Below, piece after piece: positions 1 through 10,991 of a stretch of DNA of 64,000 bases (position 1 is the first letter of the stretch; each line of letters begins with the position of its first letter). A program made the position numbers and the translations under genes. The stretch is from Poa pratensis (Eukaryota; Streptophyta; Magnoliopsida; Poales; Poaceae). The stretch is taken from the NCBI GenBank assembly GCA_947311845.1, contig CAMZMU010000027.1, forward strand, positions 43,984,853 to 44,048,852, given 5' to 3'. The notes under the pieces are model-generated. The model saw nothing but the letters and a program-made list of their open reading frames with translations, had not been told where the DNA came from and made no database searches.

Positions 1-1213
1 CCAGCAGAAAATTGTCCTGCCAAATCCCAACCGCCCGCTCTACGCCTCCTGGAAGGCGACAAATGAAGGCATTAATTTCTGAATCGTTGGAGGGCGATTC
101 CTATGGTAGCATGCACGCACACCTCCTCCTCAATTCACTCCGGGAAAGCTCCTGTCTTTTCTTGCTCCTCTTCCCTCCTGTCCGCGCCTCCATGGTGTGT
201 GCGTCGACCGTCGACGATAAGGTCCTCCATGCATGGCATGCCAGCGCCCCGCGCATCGGATACGAGGTCCTCCATGGCGTGCACGTCGATGCCTTCCCAC
301 TGCGCGCGTGACCGCGTGCGTTGCTTTGGCGTCCACCATGCATCCTCGGCCCGCGTGCGTTGCATCAGCGCTAGCTGTGTGTTATACTGATCTTGAGTTT
401 TTTTTGAAACGAGGATCTTGAGTCTTGGAAGAAAGAAGAAGAGCGCCAATCTTCAAAATCATGTGTTACTGACACATGACATGTCGGCTAGGAGCATTCT
501 TCCAAGGAGAACTCCATGACGATCCAAGCAACTCACGAGACTATGAATTTCCAGCATCTGATACGCCCATCTGAGCGAAGATGAATTGGGCAATGGTGTG
601 AAGAACTGCCATGGGTAGGTGCTAGGTGCTTTACACCCGACGTTACGCGGACGCGGGCAGGCAGGCCCGCGTGATCGAACTGAGCGAGGACCCCCTCCGC
701 TTCTCAGCCCCAATTCACTGGATTTTACTTTCCGTCTGTTCAATTATCCCTATAAGATTTTTTTACTGACTACCAATTTGCATTTAGATGCAAGAATATA
801 TGTGTTAAGGTGCTCATAATCGAGTAAGTATAGTACTAAGTCTAGAATATGTTGGGTAGTTAATTGATATTTGATCTCTTTGTTCATATGCAACCGTGTG
901 CCGATCATAACCATTTTTAGAGCATGATTATCCCCCCTTCCCCCAAAACAATATCCAACCATCATCAAAACAGATTTGGTTTTATTTGTTGCTTTCAACT
1001 GGTGTGTAATTCTAATATTCGTGCAAATAATAACTATTATTTTGTGCTTTGTGAATTTAAATTGTTGCACTGTGTGCATTGTATGGTGTTTGCACGTCAT
1101 TATGTTGTTTAGTCATGAAGTTTATTGCTCCAAAAACAAAAAAAAAGATACTCACTAAAGTAGAAACGACATTTATATTTTGAAAACGTGTGTTGCACGT
1201 ACATGGCTACTAG
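1..1213 (+). mobile_element. Helitron, 3' part (5' end outside the window)
   Basis: The right end has a Helitron 3' terminus: a short hairpin (ACGTG at 1186-1190 pairing with CACGT at 1196-1200), nine bases, then CTAG at 1210-1213 followed by a host T. The sequence beyond 1213 matches an LTR whose intact copy near 5686 reads A-T at the same point, so the junction is the expected A^T Helitron target. No TC start, Rep/helicase ORF or recognisable captured gene is visible in 1-1185; the small ORFs there look like chance. How far the element extends left is unknown. Confidence 0.6.
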
Positions 1214-1291
1214 TAACCCTTATATGATGCAAATATGATTGGAATACAAGTAATATAGTGCAAAGTTCATGTATGCATTTTACATGCATCA
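1214..1291 (-). repeat. 3' LTR remnant of the Athila-like element
   Basis: This stretch is nearly identical to 5686-5760, the start of the other LTR. It begins on the minus strand with TGATGCATG just after a purine-rich tract. The rest of this LTR has been displaced beyond the left window edge by the Helitron. Confidence 0.85.
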
Positions 1292-2762
1292 ACATCCCCA
1301 AGCTTAACCAATACTCGTCCTCGAGTATGAAGGTGATAAAACTAACATGGACTTTGCAATTTAATACTAACAATGGATATCAAAGATGATTACTACTGCT
1401 ACATAGAGTCAAATGATTCATTCTTCAAAGGAGTAGCAATATGCAAGATAGTTTATGAAGTGATATCAAGTATTCAATGTAAGGATGTTCAATGATAATT
1501 CACAAAGTGTAACATGAAATAAAGTAATATGGACCACATGTATGCATAATGATAAGTAAGAACATCCTACATTGGTCATAGAGTGTAGATGAAAAATCTG
1601 AATATAAAAGGTGGACACTTTGGAAAGATGTATATGTGAGTAGAGGTAAAGCATGCATAAGTTTCATCTAACTTCCAAACTCTTCTACTTAATTTAATGA
1701 TTGCAATGTGGTAATCCTTGGTGTCAAGCTCTGATTACCCCCTATCATAGCATCTTGAATGATTAAAGTTTAAAGTGAAAGAAAATATTAGTAGTGTGCT
1801 TGACAAAGTAAAGGTTGGATGTCTAATTCCCCTTGAATACAAGTACCTACACCATAGGTTACTCAACTTGGGACACAAAGCAAGTTCAAGTTAAATAGCA
1901 CCCAACATATTTCAACCCATATTTCCAGTAGCTCTTTCATATATAAATGATAAAGTGGTGGTCTGACAAAATAAAAATCAAACCAATCAAACAAAAAGAA
2001 CGCTCCAAGTTTATGCGATAAAGTGTTTCGATCGAAAAACAGAAGTTAGACGTGTGCAAACCAAGAGTGTGTAGGTCCAGTGGAGTTATCTTCACATCCT
2101 CAAGATTATGGTCTTCACCATCCTTGGATAGCTCTTGGTGCATCTCCTCCAATCCCTGTGAAAAAACTTCAAAACACCGTTTCTCCCATTTCTTTTCTGT
2201 GGGGTGCATTAATAGTGATAAATAAATAAATTTCTTGCTGTATATAATACTTAAACAAAACATCATATGAATGTCTAGAAAGTATATAATGTTATATGCC
2301 TACTCATAAACTCAATTGGATAAAAAAGATTCAAGTTAAAAGTTTAAAGCATGCATCAAACAAAATGGGACAGAATCAGTCCAGAAAAATAGCAGCAGCA
2401 AAACGTATTTTTCTACCCTGCTGAACTTTGTCGAAAAATTCCGAAACAATTCATGCATATAGAGTATGAAAAGTTGCAACTACAGTTCAAATATGAGCTA
2501 ATTCGGAGTTACAGAAAAAGAATTAAAAATCATATCGTGCACAGATTCGTGCTGGGATAAAATCTCTGAATGCTATAAGCAAGTTTTACAAACCAAAATG
2601 AGTAAAACTTGACAGTTTATTAAAAATTCCAGAAACTAAACTAAAAGATAACTCTCTTGTTACAGCAAGAGGACACAAAGAAAATCACACACAAAAATAA
2701 CTGGGTTGCCTCCCGCAAAGCGCTTTCTTTATAGCCTTATAGCTAGGCTTCTTACTTGTTGT
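1292..2762 (-). other. non-coding 3' interior of the Athila-like element
   Basis: AT-rich sequence between the protease remnant and the polypurine tract. The ORFs here are short and no domain could be recognised. It occupies the place where a complete element would carry RT, RNase H and integrase. Confidence 0.5.
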
Positions 2763-3651
2763 TTATTGAAGATGAAGCTCATGAGGGAGCTTGAACTTTG
2801 ATGTGTCCCTCTTTCTTGGGAAGTGTTCCATGCACTTCTTGTGTGGAAACTGAAACTTCACGTTCCCGTCTTTTGAATCAATGATAGCACCTGTAGTACA
2901 AAGAAAATGTCTTCCAAGAATAATGGGACTAGAAGTTTTATTCCCCATGTCCATTATTAGAAAATCAACAGGCACAAAAATCATATGTAACTCTACCATG
3001 ACATCACTTACTTTTCCTAAATCATGTTTAATAGAATCATCAGCAAGTGCAAGTTCAATAGAGCATTTTTCAAGATTTTTCAATTCAAGTACTTCATATA
3101 GTTCTTTAGATAAAACAGGGACACTAGATCCTAAATCAAGTATGGCATGGTGTGTCTCTTTTCCAATAGTTACTAGTACCTTGGGAATCCATATATCCCC
3201 AAGCTTAGGTGGTATAATAGAGATTCCATAAAGAGTGTTATTTGTCTTTTTCATACTAGATTTTATATGAAGGATAAATGAATGCATCTCATTTTTAGTA
3301 GGATAATCTTCCATATAAGTTTGTAGACATAATGTTGACCTATCCATAGAAACCTTTAGTTGTTTGATTCCAGTTTCATCTTTTGATTCTATAAAATTCC
3401 CAAATAAATTTTCCATCAAATTATTAGCATGTGAGGGATTTCCAGAGGCAAATCTTCCATTAGTCAATGAATCTAGGAAACATTTTGACCAACCATCTAT
3501 ACCATTATAAAAGTTTTTTTTATCAAAGTAGCAGGGGTATATTTGTTGACACCATTTTTACAAATGCCCTTAATTCTACACCAAGCATCCATTAATGACT
3601 CTCCATAGTATTGACCAAAATTACTCATTTCAACACTAGAATTCATTTTGG
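2763..3651 (-). pseudogene. gag-protease remnant of the Athila-like element
   Basis: The ORF from 3467 to 2763 encodes a retropepsin-type domain: a WIPKVLVTIG lead, ILDLGSS as the active-site triad region (DLG rather than the usual DTG or DSG), and a downstream IILGRHFL motif like the flap and C-terminal strand of LTR-element proteases. Upstream, in another frame (about 3651 to 3515), the peptide carries MSNFGQYYGESLMDAWCRIK and continues with a YNGIDGW motif, which resembles Gypsy gag. The frame changes near a run of Ts at 3513-3520, so gag and protease are no longer joined. The retained domains suggest a non-autonomous gag-protease element. Family assignment is by motif style only. Confidence 0.65.
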
Positions 3652-3966
3652 CAAAGTTTTTATGTGTTTTTTTATGCAAAACTGAAAATAGAATGACACT
3701 AACAAATGCAAACCGAATTAACAAATGCAACACAAAATGCAAAACTGAAAATAAAATATGCAAACCAAAATATAAAAATGCAAGACAATGACAAAACAAA
3801 ATAAATTGCTTTGAAGGTAAAGATGGATAAGATGATGCTCACGTAGGTGCAACCTGCCCAAGCTTAGGTGTTAGCACAAGTAGGTGATGAAGTTGACTTT
3901 GTTGTGAGATGGACGCAAGAAAATAAAGTTTGTGCACACCCTTGGATAAATCTCTTCAGCTATGAT

Positions 3967-3984
3967 TCCCCGGCAACGGCGCCA
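3967..3984 (-). other. primer binding site, Athila type (tRNA-Asp-like)
   Basis: The minus strand reads TGGCGCCGTTGCCGGGGA, the primer site typical of Athila-like Gypsy elements. It lies 11 bp inside the CA end of the LTR. Confidence 0.8.
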
Positions 3985-3995
3985 GAAAACAGTCT

Positions 3996-5760
3996 TGATA
4001 CCCATAGATGTGATAGCCTTCAGATAGCTACCTGCGTGAAAAAGTAAACGGGGTTAGGTTGAGACTCCAAGTGCAAAGTGTGTAGTAAGTGGAAGACGTG
4101 TTTTCCCCACGAGGGTGACTCGAGGGTTTAATATCGAACTCTCGGGGAATCAGTAGTGAAAGATTTATCTTCCTATGCTTCTTTTGGTTACCTACAAAAC
4201 AAAGTTAAATGTTTTGGTCCTCAACCTCACCTGTGATTGTCAAGCATAAGGTGTAAGAATGATATCAAGATAATATGTGATGCAAACAATAAATAAATAT
4301 GCAATGATGGTAAATAAATATGCAAGGATGATGATAACAATGATAAATGATATTTTTGGGTTTTATATGATGTATGCAAGATGTAAAAGTGTTTTTGTAT
4401 TTTCGGATTTAATAATGGCAGAAAATGTAAAAGTGGTAAACGTTGTTGGAAAGCTGTTTCTTATGGTTAAAAATGGACCGGGGTTCATGGTTTCACAAAT
4501 GCACTCTCTTTTTAATAAAATGGCAGACAATGGAACACTAGAGTTGACATATGAGATTGCAACACAAAAGTTTAGTGACAAGTTACTAATTATATGGGCA
4601 TCACGTCCTAACATAGAGACATTTTGTATATTAGTCTCACTTATACTCCACCAAGATACGAACTAAATCATAACACCTCAGTAATTAAGATAACTCAGAG
4701 TATAGCTTGAAGTATCATGACATGAAGTTAAAATAAGAACATGCTAGATCTAGTCATGGAGTAATGGCAATGGTCTCACCCACATCTTCGGTAACATGGT
4801 ATTTTTCTTTATCCCTAGTGAGGCAACAAAGTAAGGTAAAGATACCCAAGTGGATCATAGAACTTTCTCTCACGTTCACTGCACTAGCCACCCCTCGTTA
4901 CTCCAACTAATGCACACATCACTCTACACACGCTCTCATAAACATGCTTGATCATAACAAGTGAATAAGAACGAGGTACATAATATGCATCTATATTCAT
5001 AACTGAAACAAAACGTTTGCAATCTCAAACATATATTAACTCATAAAAAGATCCACCACATAGGTATTACAAAGATGACCGTAATCATGTTCAATAGCTC
5101 ATACGGTGCTAATTAGTGAAGCTCAAAGAGAGGAAAGATACATAAGTTACTTCCACAAACCCATAGTCCAGAGGTGGACTACTCCCTCTTCATCATGGAG
5201 ACGGTGGAGAAGTCGATGGAGAAGATGGAGAATACGCCGGCAGCGCCCCGCCGGAGCTTTCCCCCTCCAATCTGCAGCTCCAGGTCTCTGTTTCGGTGTT
5301 TCTGTGTTTCGGCGGCGCTCCTTTCCGAAGGGCGTTGGGGACTATTTTTATAGTCGGTTTTAGGTCAAAACCTAGTCGGTGGAGAAAAGATCGACGACAG
5401 CGGAGCGTCGAGGCCCAACTTGAGGGGTCCCACGCGGCCAGGTACAGGGGCCACGTGGGCCCACCTCTTTTGGCCCTCGGGTCTCCGCTTGTTCGCTTCC
5501 TTCGCCCCCAAGTCTTCTTTCTTCCAAATATGAACGCTCGTAAATTTGCAGGTCATTTGGACGTCGTTTGGGTCCCTGAAACATTAAAGGAAAGAAATAG
5601 GGTTTTCTGCCCGCGCAGGGTTAATTCCATACAAATAGGAAATAAATATAATATTCTCAAAAATCATTATAAAACATTAATATAACCCTTATATGATGCA
5701 AATATGATTGGAATACAGGTAATATAGTGCAAAGTTCATGTATGCATTTTACATGCATCA
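3996..5760 (-). repeat. 5' LTR of the Athila-like element
   Basis: The minus strand starts TGATGCATG at 5760 and ends GGGTATCA at 3996, about 1765 bp, next to the primer site. The first 75 bp recur at 1214-1291 in the same orientation. No protein is recognisable within it. Confidence 0.75.
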
Positions 5761-5870
5761 TACGCGCAAGCCGTGCAGGAGAGCCTCGTACTCGGCGACA
5801 TTGTTGGTGCAGGCGAAATGGATCTGCAGAACGTATCGCATCATGTCGCCCTGGGGGATCGCAACAGTCT
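5761..5870 (-). pseudogene. RNase H fragment of a Tat-type Gypsy element
   Basis: Translated on the minus strand, this fragment gives QGDMMRYVLQIHF followed by NNVAEYEALLHGL, the conserved first half of the RNase H domain of Tat-lineage Gypsy elements. It abuts the Athila-like LTR at 5760. It probably belongs to the same element as 9681-13392, which runs in the same direction and whose pol stops just before this domain. Confidence 0.65.
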
Positions 5871-6988
5871 TCGAGGGAAGTAAACCCCAAATTTATTGAT
5901 TCGACACAATGGGAGCCGAAGAATATTTATAAACCTTAACAGCTGAATTGTCAGTTCAGCTGCACCTGGAAATAGACTCGCTCGACACATATTATCAGTA
6001 GCAACAGGTTTATAGCAGTAGCAGTAGTGAAATAATAGCAACAGTAAAATAGAGACAGCAATAGTGATTGCAGTATATAGCAGGATTAAAATACTGTAGG
6101 CATAGGGATGGAAGAACGGGCGTTGCATGGAGAAGATAATTCATATAATAATCAAGACAAAGGCATTTGCAGGTAAATAATGATAAAGCATCCAGGTACT
6201 AAGTAACCATAGGCATGTGTTCCATATTTAGTCTTACGTGCTCGCAATGAGAAACTTGCACAACATATTTTGTCCTACCATCCCGTTTGCAGCGGGGCCT
6301 CAAGGGAAACTAATGGTAATTAAGGTGCTCCTTTTAATAAAGCACCGGAGAAAAGCATTAGCACTCCGTGAACACATGTGATCCTCACATCAAAGCCATC
6401 CCCTCCAGTTATCCCAATTGCTGTCACTTTGGGGCCTCGGGTTCCGGACAATTATATGTGTATACAACTTGCAGATATGATCCAAAACAATAATTATCCT
6501 CATGATGCAAAGTTCATGGATGGTTGATGGAGAGGCGTCGGTGATGATGATGGCGATGATCTCCTCCAATTCTCCGTCCCGGCGGAGTGCCAGAACCCCC
6601 CGACGTTTTTAGGTCAAGTCCCTTAAGTAGTCGAAAGGGGACGCGAGGGCGTGGCCGAGGCGGACTCACCATGTGGTGGCGCGGCCAGCCGCCGAAACTC
6701 ACAGCTGCGTCGCGTGAGCTGCTCCGGGGACACTGGGGACGGGGAAGACGACAACGTGCGCCCTCCTCGCTGATGCAGCCGGCCGGGGAGAGAGAGGAAG
6801 GGCCCGGCGGCTGCAGCACGGGCGCCCGGGCGCGGTGCACACGGTGCGTGCGGGTGCGGCTGCGGGAGGCGAGGGAGAGGACGGCGTCGTTCTTGGGGAT
6901 CGTGGAAGGAAGGAAGGCTCGCGCCCGGCTCACGGTGGAGCCGCGGTTCCCGTGCGCGATGTAGGCCGCTAGGTGCAGTGAGTCCAGG
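5871..6988. repeat. unassigned Triticeae-type repeat, non-coding
   Basis: About 1.1 kb of apparently transposon-derived sequence. The left half is AT-rich and starts near a segment reading CCCCAAATTTATTGATTCGA. The right half (about 6580-6960) is GC-rich with long overlapping ORFs on both strands that lack any recognisable domain. I could not assign a family. Confidence 0.35.
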
Positions 6989-8513
6989 TGTTTGCACCCA
7001 AATTTGGCACCTAGTCGGCCCAACCCCAGATATCCTTGATCCAAGGGAGAAGACGCCAAGACGTGGAGATGGAGGAAGCAGACAAGCAATGTCTCAATTT
7101 GGCAAAGCCATATGCTGCAGGCCACTATGTCGCAAGACCGGCATTTGGTCCTACGGGAGCCGGCCAAGGGGCTGCCAAGCCGGCTAAGGCACATCCGAAA
7201 GCCGGCATTCTCCCAGTTGTCGGCCAGAGCCACCACAAGAGCCGGCATGCTCCAGTTGCCGGCCAGAACCAGCGTTATGCAAGAGTCGGCATGCTCCAGT
7301 TGCTGGCCAGACCCACCATCATGTAGGAGCCGACATTCCATGAAGCCGGCATTATCACAGTCAACCTGCATTCTCCCAGGAACATGCCTTCCAAAAGCCG
7401 GCGCCAGTGGTCATTGGAAGACGGCATTATCTAAGGAGCCAGCATTTCATGTCTCAAAAGCGGGCAAAGTCCCCCGGACCCGGCATTTGGTCCTACGAGC
7501 AGGCCAAGGGACCTACGGGCAGGCCAAGGCACCGCCAAGACGGCCAAGGCGTCGCCAAGGTGGCCAAGGCGCTGCCATTCTCCCAAGAACCGACCAAGGC
7601 GTCGCCATCATCCAGAATCCAGCATTACTCCCATTGCCGGCATTTCATATCTTAGAAGCCGACATGCATGCCGCCATGATCCAGTCGACAACTCAAGCTG
7701 GCACCGCTATGTCCCAGGAGGAGGAGGAGCCGTCATGTTGAGTCAGGCCATAATCAGGCACAATAGCCGGTTAAAGTGATGGCTCGAGGATGACCCGCAG
7801 GATAGCATACAGAGATTTGCAAGACATCATTATGAAAATGACCTCGTATGGAAAAGTGCCTAACACGGAAGTTGTGTGTATCGTCAAGGGGCGCAATATT
7901 GCTTTTGGAGGTATTTTCATCTGAATTATTATGCGGTCTACAGAGCTACGACAAGACCTGGGCGGATTAACCTGTCGCCTGCCATAATCCGACATGAAGA
8001 TGAAGATGGGCTCGGCAAGTCACCAAGACAGGCTTATTTGGAGAAAGGGCCCGCGTTGGGTTATCCGCCTTGTCGAGACGAAATTTTTTGACGTTGAGTT
8101 CGTCTCTATCCGAGTTCGTATGCAACTTCTAGGCCCACCGCAAGAAGCAAGACGGGAAGGTCCAGCGAATCCGGAAACGAAGCCGGATTAGGAAAGACTT
8201 AGGGTTTTAGGACGGTTTTGATGTAATTTCCTTGTAAAGAAAGTCCTATGCTTGTACGGCAAGTCCAGCCGTCTCATATAATGTGAGAGGTGACGGCCGA
8301 TTGAATAACACCAATCGAATCTATCAATCTATCGCACCTTTGCGTGTTCAATTTATCCCTCACCCTTATACCTATGCTTCTCGTTCCTTCGTAAGCCGGT
8401 CATCATGCCGGCAAGCTGCAAGGCCACGAGGCTCTAGGGGTGATCAGGTCAACCTGGAGCAGCCAATCGTCGCCGGCTTCCTCCGACGGGACTTGTCCCG
8501 AGGGGCTGGGGCA
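6989..8513 (+). repeat. LTR of a Gypsy-like element (interior lost)
   Basis: The inferred LTR starts near TGTTTGCACCC at 6989 and ends in CA at 8513. TGGTATCAAAAGC (8516-8528), a tRNA-Met-like primer site, follows immediately, which fixes the right end well; the left end is tentative. Only about 130 bp of interior follows before unrelated sequence, so most of the element is gone. Confidence 0.55.
7130..7740 (+). repeat. degenerate tandem repeat inside the LTR
   Basis: The motif GCCGGCATTCTCCCAGTTG and variants, followed by CGGCCAGA-like words, recur many times at irregular spacing. The resulting ORFs are repeat-derived. Confidence 0.6.
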
Positions 8514-8515
8514 TC

Positions 8516-8528
8516 TGGTATCAAAAGC
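8516..8528 (+). other. primer binding site, tRNA-Met type
   Basis: TGGTATCAAAAGC lies two bases after the CA end of the LTR. It differs from the usual TGGTATCAGAGC by a small change. Confidence 0.55.
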
Positions 8529-8796
8529 GCCGGCTGGACTGTCTTGCGTATCGCGCTTCCAGCCGGCCTCCCGCGGTGTGAGTTGCGGAGCATCTCCCTC
8601 GACGCCGCGGGTACACGAGGACGTGTTCGTGTGACGCGTTTCTAACGCAACACCAGGGGAGGAGGTGCAGTCGTGGTTCTCTTCTCAAGAGACGGCGGCA
8701 GGGGATTTGTGGCCGCCGGAGAGAGGGAGTTGAGGAAGGATCGTCCCGGAGAGGAAAGCCGACGGTGAGCATGGTCCTGGGAGGAACTCCTGGAGT

Positions 8797-8947
8797 CAGT
8801 GGCGGAGGCAGGGGGACCAGCAGGGGCCCTGGCCCCCCCTAACAACATTGATTTGCTGCTAATCTTTGTATGAACAGTGCAGTTTTTAATTGTTTGCTCT
8901 AATCGGCTCCCCCTAACATGAAAAAAAGCAATCCTGGCCCGCCACTG
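8797..8947. mobile_element. hAT-type MITE, 151 bp
   Basis: The left end reads CAGTGGCGGAGGCAGG and the right end, on the opposite strand, CAGTGGCGGGCCAGG, giving terminal inverted repeats of the hAT style. The flanks are CCTGGAGT (8789-8796) and CCCGGAGT (8948-8955), an 8-bp target duplication with one mismatch. No ORF. Confidence 0.8.
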
Positions 8948-9330
8948 CCCGGAGTAGCGGCCGGCGAGCGCACCGGCAACACGCTGGCGAGCACGCACGC
9001 AGGCGCAGTGCCAGCACGCACGCGGGCACGCAGACAAGCGCGAGCAGCGCTTGCGGATAGGTCGTCGCGTGGACCACCTCCTGCCACAGGCTTTGCTGTG
9101 CTGTGAGCGAGAGACGAAGAGAGGTTCGTGAGGGAGAGAGAGAGGAAGAAAAGACTTTGCTGTGCTGTGAGAGGATAGGGGAGAGAGAAGATCAGATCTG
9201 AGATCTGGATCTGTAATATGAATTCTGTGGCGCATCTGGCCACATGCGCCACAGAAAGTCAATTTTTTCCTGCTAGTGCTCAACATGCTGTCTTGCAGAG
9301 AATTTTTAACTTTAGCAGTTTGAAGGAGAG
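8948..9330. other. intergenic, nothing recognised
   Basis: GC-rich sequence with overlapping ORFs on both strands but no recognisable domain. Purine-rich simple sequence lies around 9110-9190. Confidence 0.4.
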
Positions 9331-9333
9331 AAA

Positions 9334-9461
9334 ATGTCTGAATCTTGGGCAAGGTTTTGTTCTTCAATTAAGGCTCGGCCTGGACATCAACTAGCTAAAG
9401 ATGAACTTCTTAATATATTTTATAATGGACTAACTGCTGAATCTAGGACATACTTGCTAGG
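9334..9461 (+). pseudogene. Gypsy gag fragment
   Basis: The plus strand encodes ESWARFCSSIKARPGHQLA followed by DELLNIFYNGLTAESRTYL, the core of a retrotransposon gag domain. It has no recognisable continuation on either side and runs directly into LTR-like sequence, so it is a remnant. Confidence 0.65.
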
Positions 9462-9680
9462 GAAGACCCACCGCGCCGTGGGTCTTCTGATAAAATAGGA
9501 GCTTCGCGATATTTTCTGGGGATTTTCCCGAAAGTTGATTTTCTGCACAAAAACAAGACACCAGGGCAATTCTACTGAAAACAGCGTTAGTCCGTGTTAT
9601 TTGCATTCAAAACACACAAATTATAGGCAAAATAATAGCGAAAGTGTTCGGGAAAGTAGATACGTTTTGGACGTATCATG
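9462..9680 (+). repeat. LTR-like terminus
   Basis: The sequence ends GATACGTTTTGGACGTATCA, a terminus style common to Triticeae LTR elements, and stops at 9680 where Tat pol sequence resumes. It is probably the end of the insertion that splits the Tat element. No target duplication could be confirmed. Confidence 0.45.
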
Positions 9681-9687
9681 CGGCATA

Positions 9688-10928
9688 CTAGAGACCAAAT
9701 GGCTGGATCTCCGTGGCCCACTTAGCAACGCGCCCCGTTGCTTCTCTATTGCGGATGATATCCGCCAGGGGAGAGGAGTTGACCACCGTCATCGGGTGGC
9801 CCATGAAGTAGTGCCACAGTTTTCTTGAAGCAAAGAATACACCGTACAAAAGTTTCTGGTAGTGCGGGTACCGTTGCTTCGACTCCGTCAGGCACTCGCT
9901 GATGTAGTAGACCAACCGTTGGACTAGTTGGTCCTGGCCTTCTTCCTTGCGCTCGACGACGACGACCGCGCTGACGACTCGATTGGTCGCGGCGATGTAT
10001 AACATCATCGGCTCGTTCTCCAGTGGTGAGGCAAGGATGGGTGCCTCAGCCAGCGTCTTCTTCAGCGTCGCGAGGGCCATGTGAACGTGTCTGACTTTTT
10101 GAGGAGTCGGTACAAAGGCATCGCCTTTTCGCCAAGTCGCGATATGAAGCGGCTCAGGGCGGCAACGCACCCGGTGAGCCGCTGCGCGTCTCTTAACTTC
10201 TTCGGCCGTTGCAGGGCCTCAATCGCCTTGATCTTGTCTGGGTTAGGTTCGATGCCTCGCTCGGAGATGATGAAGCCCAGAAGCTTTCCCGCGGGTACGC
10301 CAAAGACGCACTTTGCCGGGTTGAGCTTGATCTGGTACTTGCGGAGGTTGTTAAAGGTCTCCGTCAAGTCGGCGATCAAGTCGGACCTTTGTCGCGACTT
10401 GATGACGATGTCGTCGACGTAGGCGTGGACTTTGCGGCCGATCTGGTCATGCAAACAATTCTGGATGCACCGCTGGTATGTCACCCCGGCGTTCTTCAAG
10501 CCGAAGGGCATGAAGACGTATCAGAATGCTCCGTAAGGCGTGATGAAGGACGTTTTCTCCCGATCTTCGGGTGCCATATTAATCTGATGGTACCCGGAGT
10601 AGGCGTCCAAGAAGCACAACACCTCGCACCCGGCAGTCGAGTCGATCCGGGGTCATGCGAATGGGTCTTTGGGGCAGGCCTTGTTGAGGCCGGTGTAGTC
10701 GATACATATCCGCCATGTCCCGTTCTTCTTTAGGACAAGCACCGGGTTGGCAAGCCACTCCGGGTGCATGACCTCGGCGATGAACCCGATAGCTAGGAGC
10801 CGGGCGATCTCTTTGCCGATAGCTTTGTGTCGTTCGCCGTTAAAACGGCGCAGAAATTGCTTCACAGGTCGCATCTTTGGGTCGACGTTGAGCTTGTGCT
10901 CTGCGAGCTCCCTCGGCACACCCGGCAT
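9688..10928 (-). pseudogene. Tat-type reverse transcriptase, disabled
   Basis: From 10928 the peptide runs MPGVPRELAEHKLNVDPKM, EWLANPVLVLKKNGTWRICI and GLNKACPKDPFA, then a stop (TGA at 10655-10653). A second stop (TGA at 10522-10520) replaces the expected residue after GAF and before YVFMPFGLKNAG. The catalytic YVDD box follows (HAYVDDIVIKSR, about 10425), then LLGFIISERGIE and the connection region up to NREATGRVAKWATEIQPFGL at 9688, with a frame change near 10100. Order and motifs fit Gypsy RT. The two stops and the frame change make it non-functional. Confidence 0.75.
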
Positions 10929-10991
10929 GTCAGAAGGTTTCCATGCAAAGATGTCCCGATTCTCACGGAGGAAGTCGCAGAGCGTGCTTTC

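Larger units (their letters stand above)
1214..5760 (-). mobile_element. Athila-like Ty3/Gypsy element carrying only gag-protease
   Basis: On the minus strand the order is 5' LTR (5760 to 3996), primer binding site (3984 to 3967), gag and protease remnants (3651 to 2763), a long non-coding stretch, a polypurine tract (1303 to 1292) and the first 78 bp of the 3' LTR (1291 to 1214), which a Helitron interrupts. No reverse transcriptase, RNase H or integrase is recognisable in the roughly 2.7-kb interior, so the element probably depended on proteins made elsewhere. Lineage is inferred from the primer site and the protease style. Confidence 0.75.

Noticed and set aside
4277..4666. 129-aa plus-strand ORF in the LTR
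   Set aside because: AT-rich ORF antisense to the element within an LTR, no domain.
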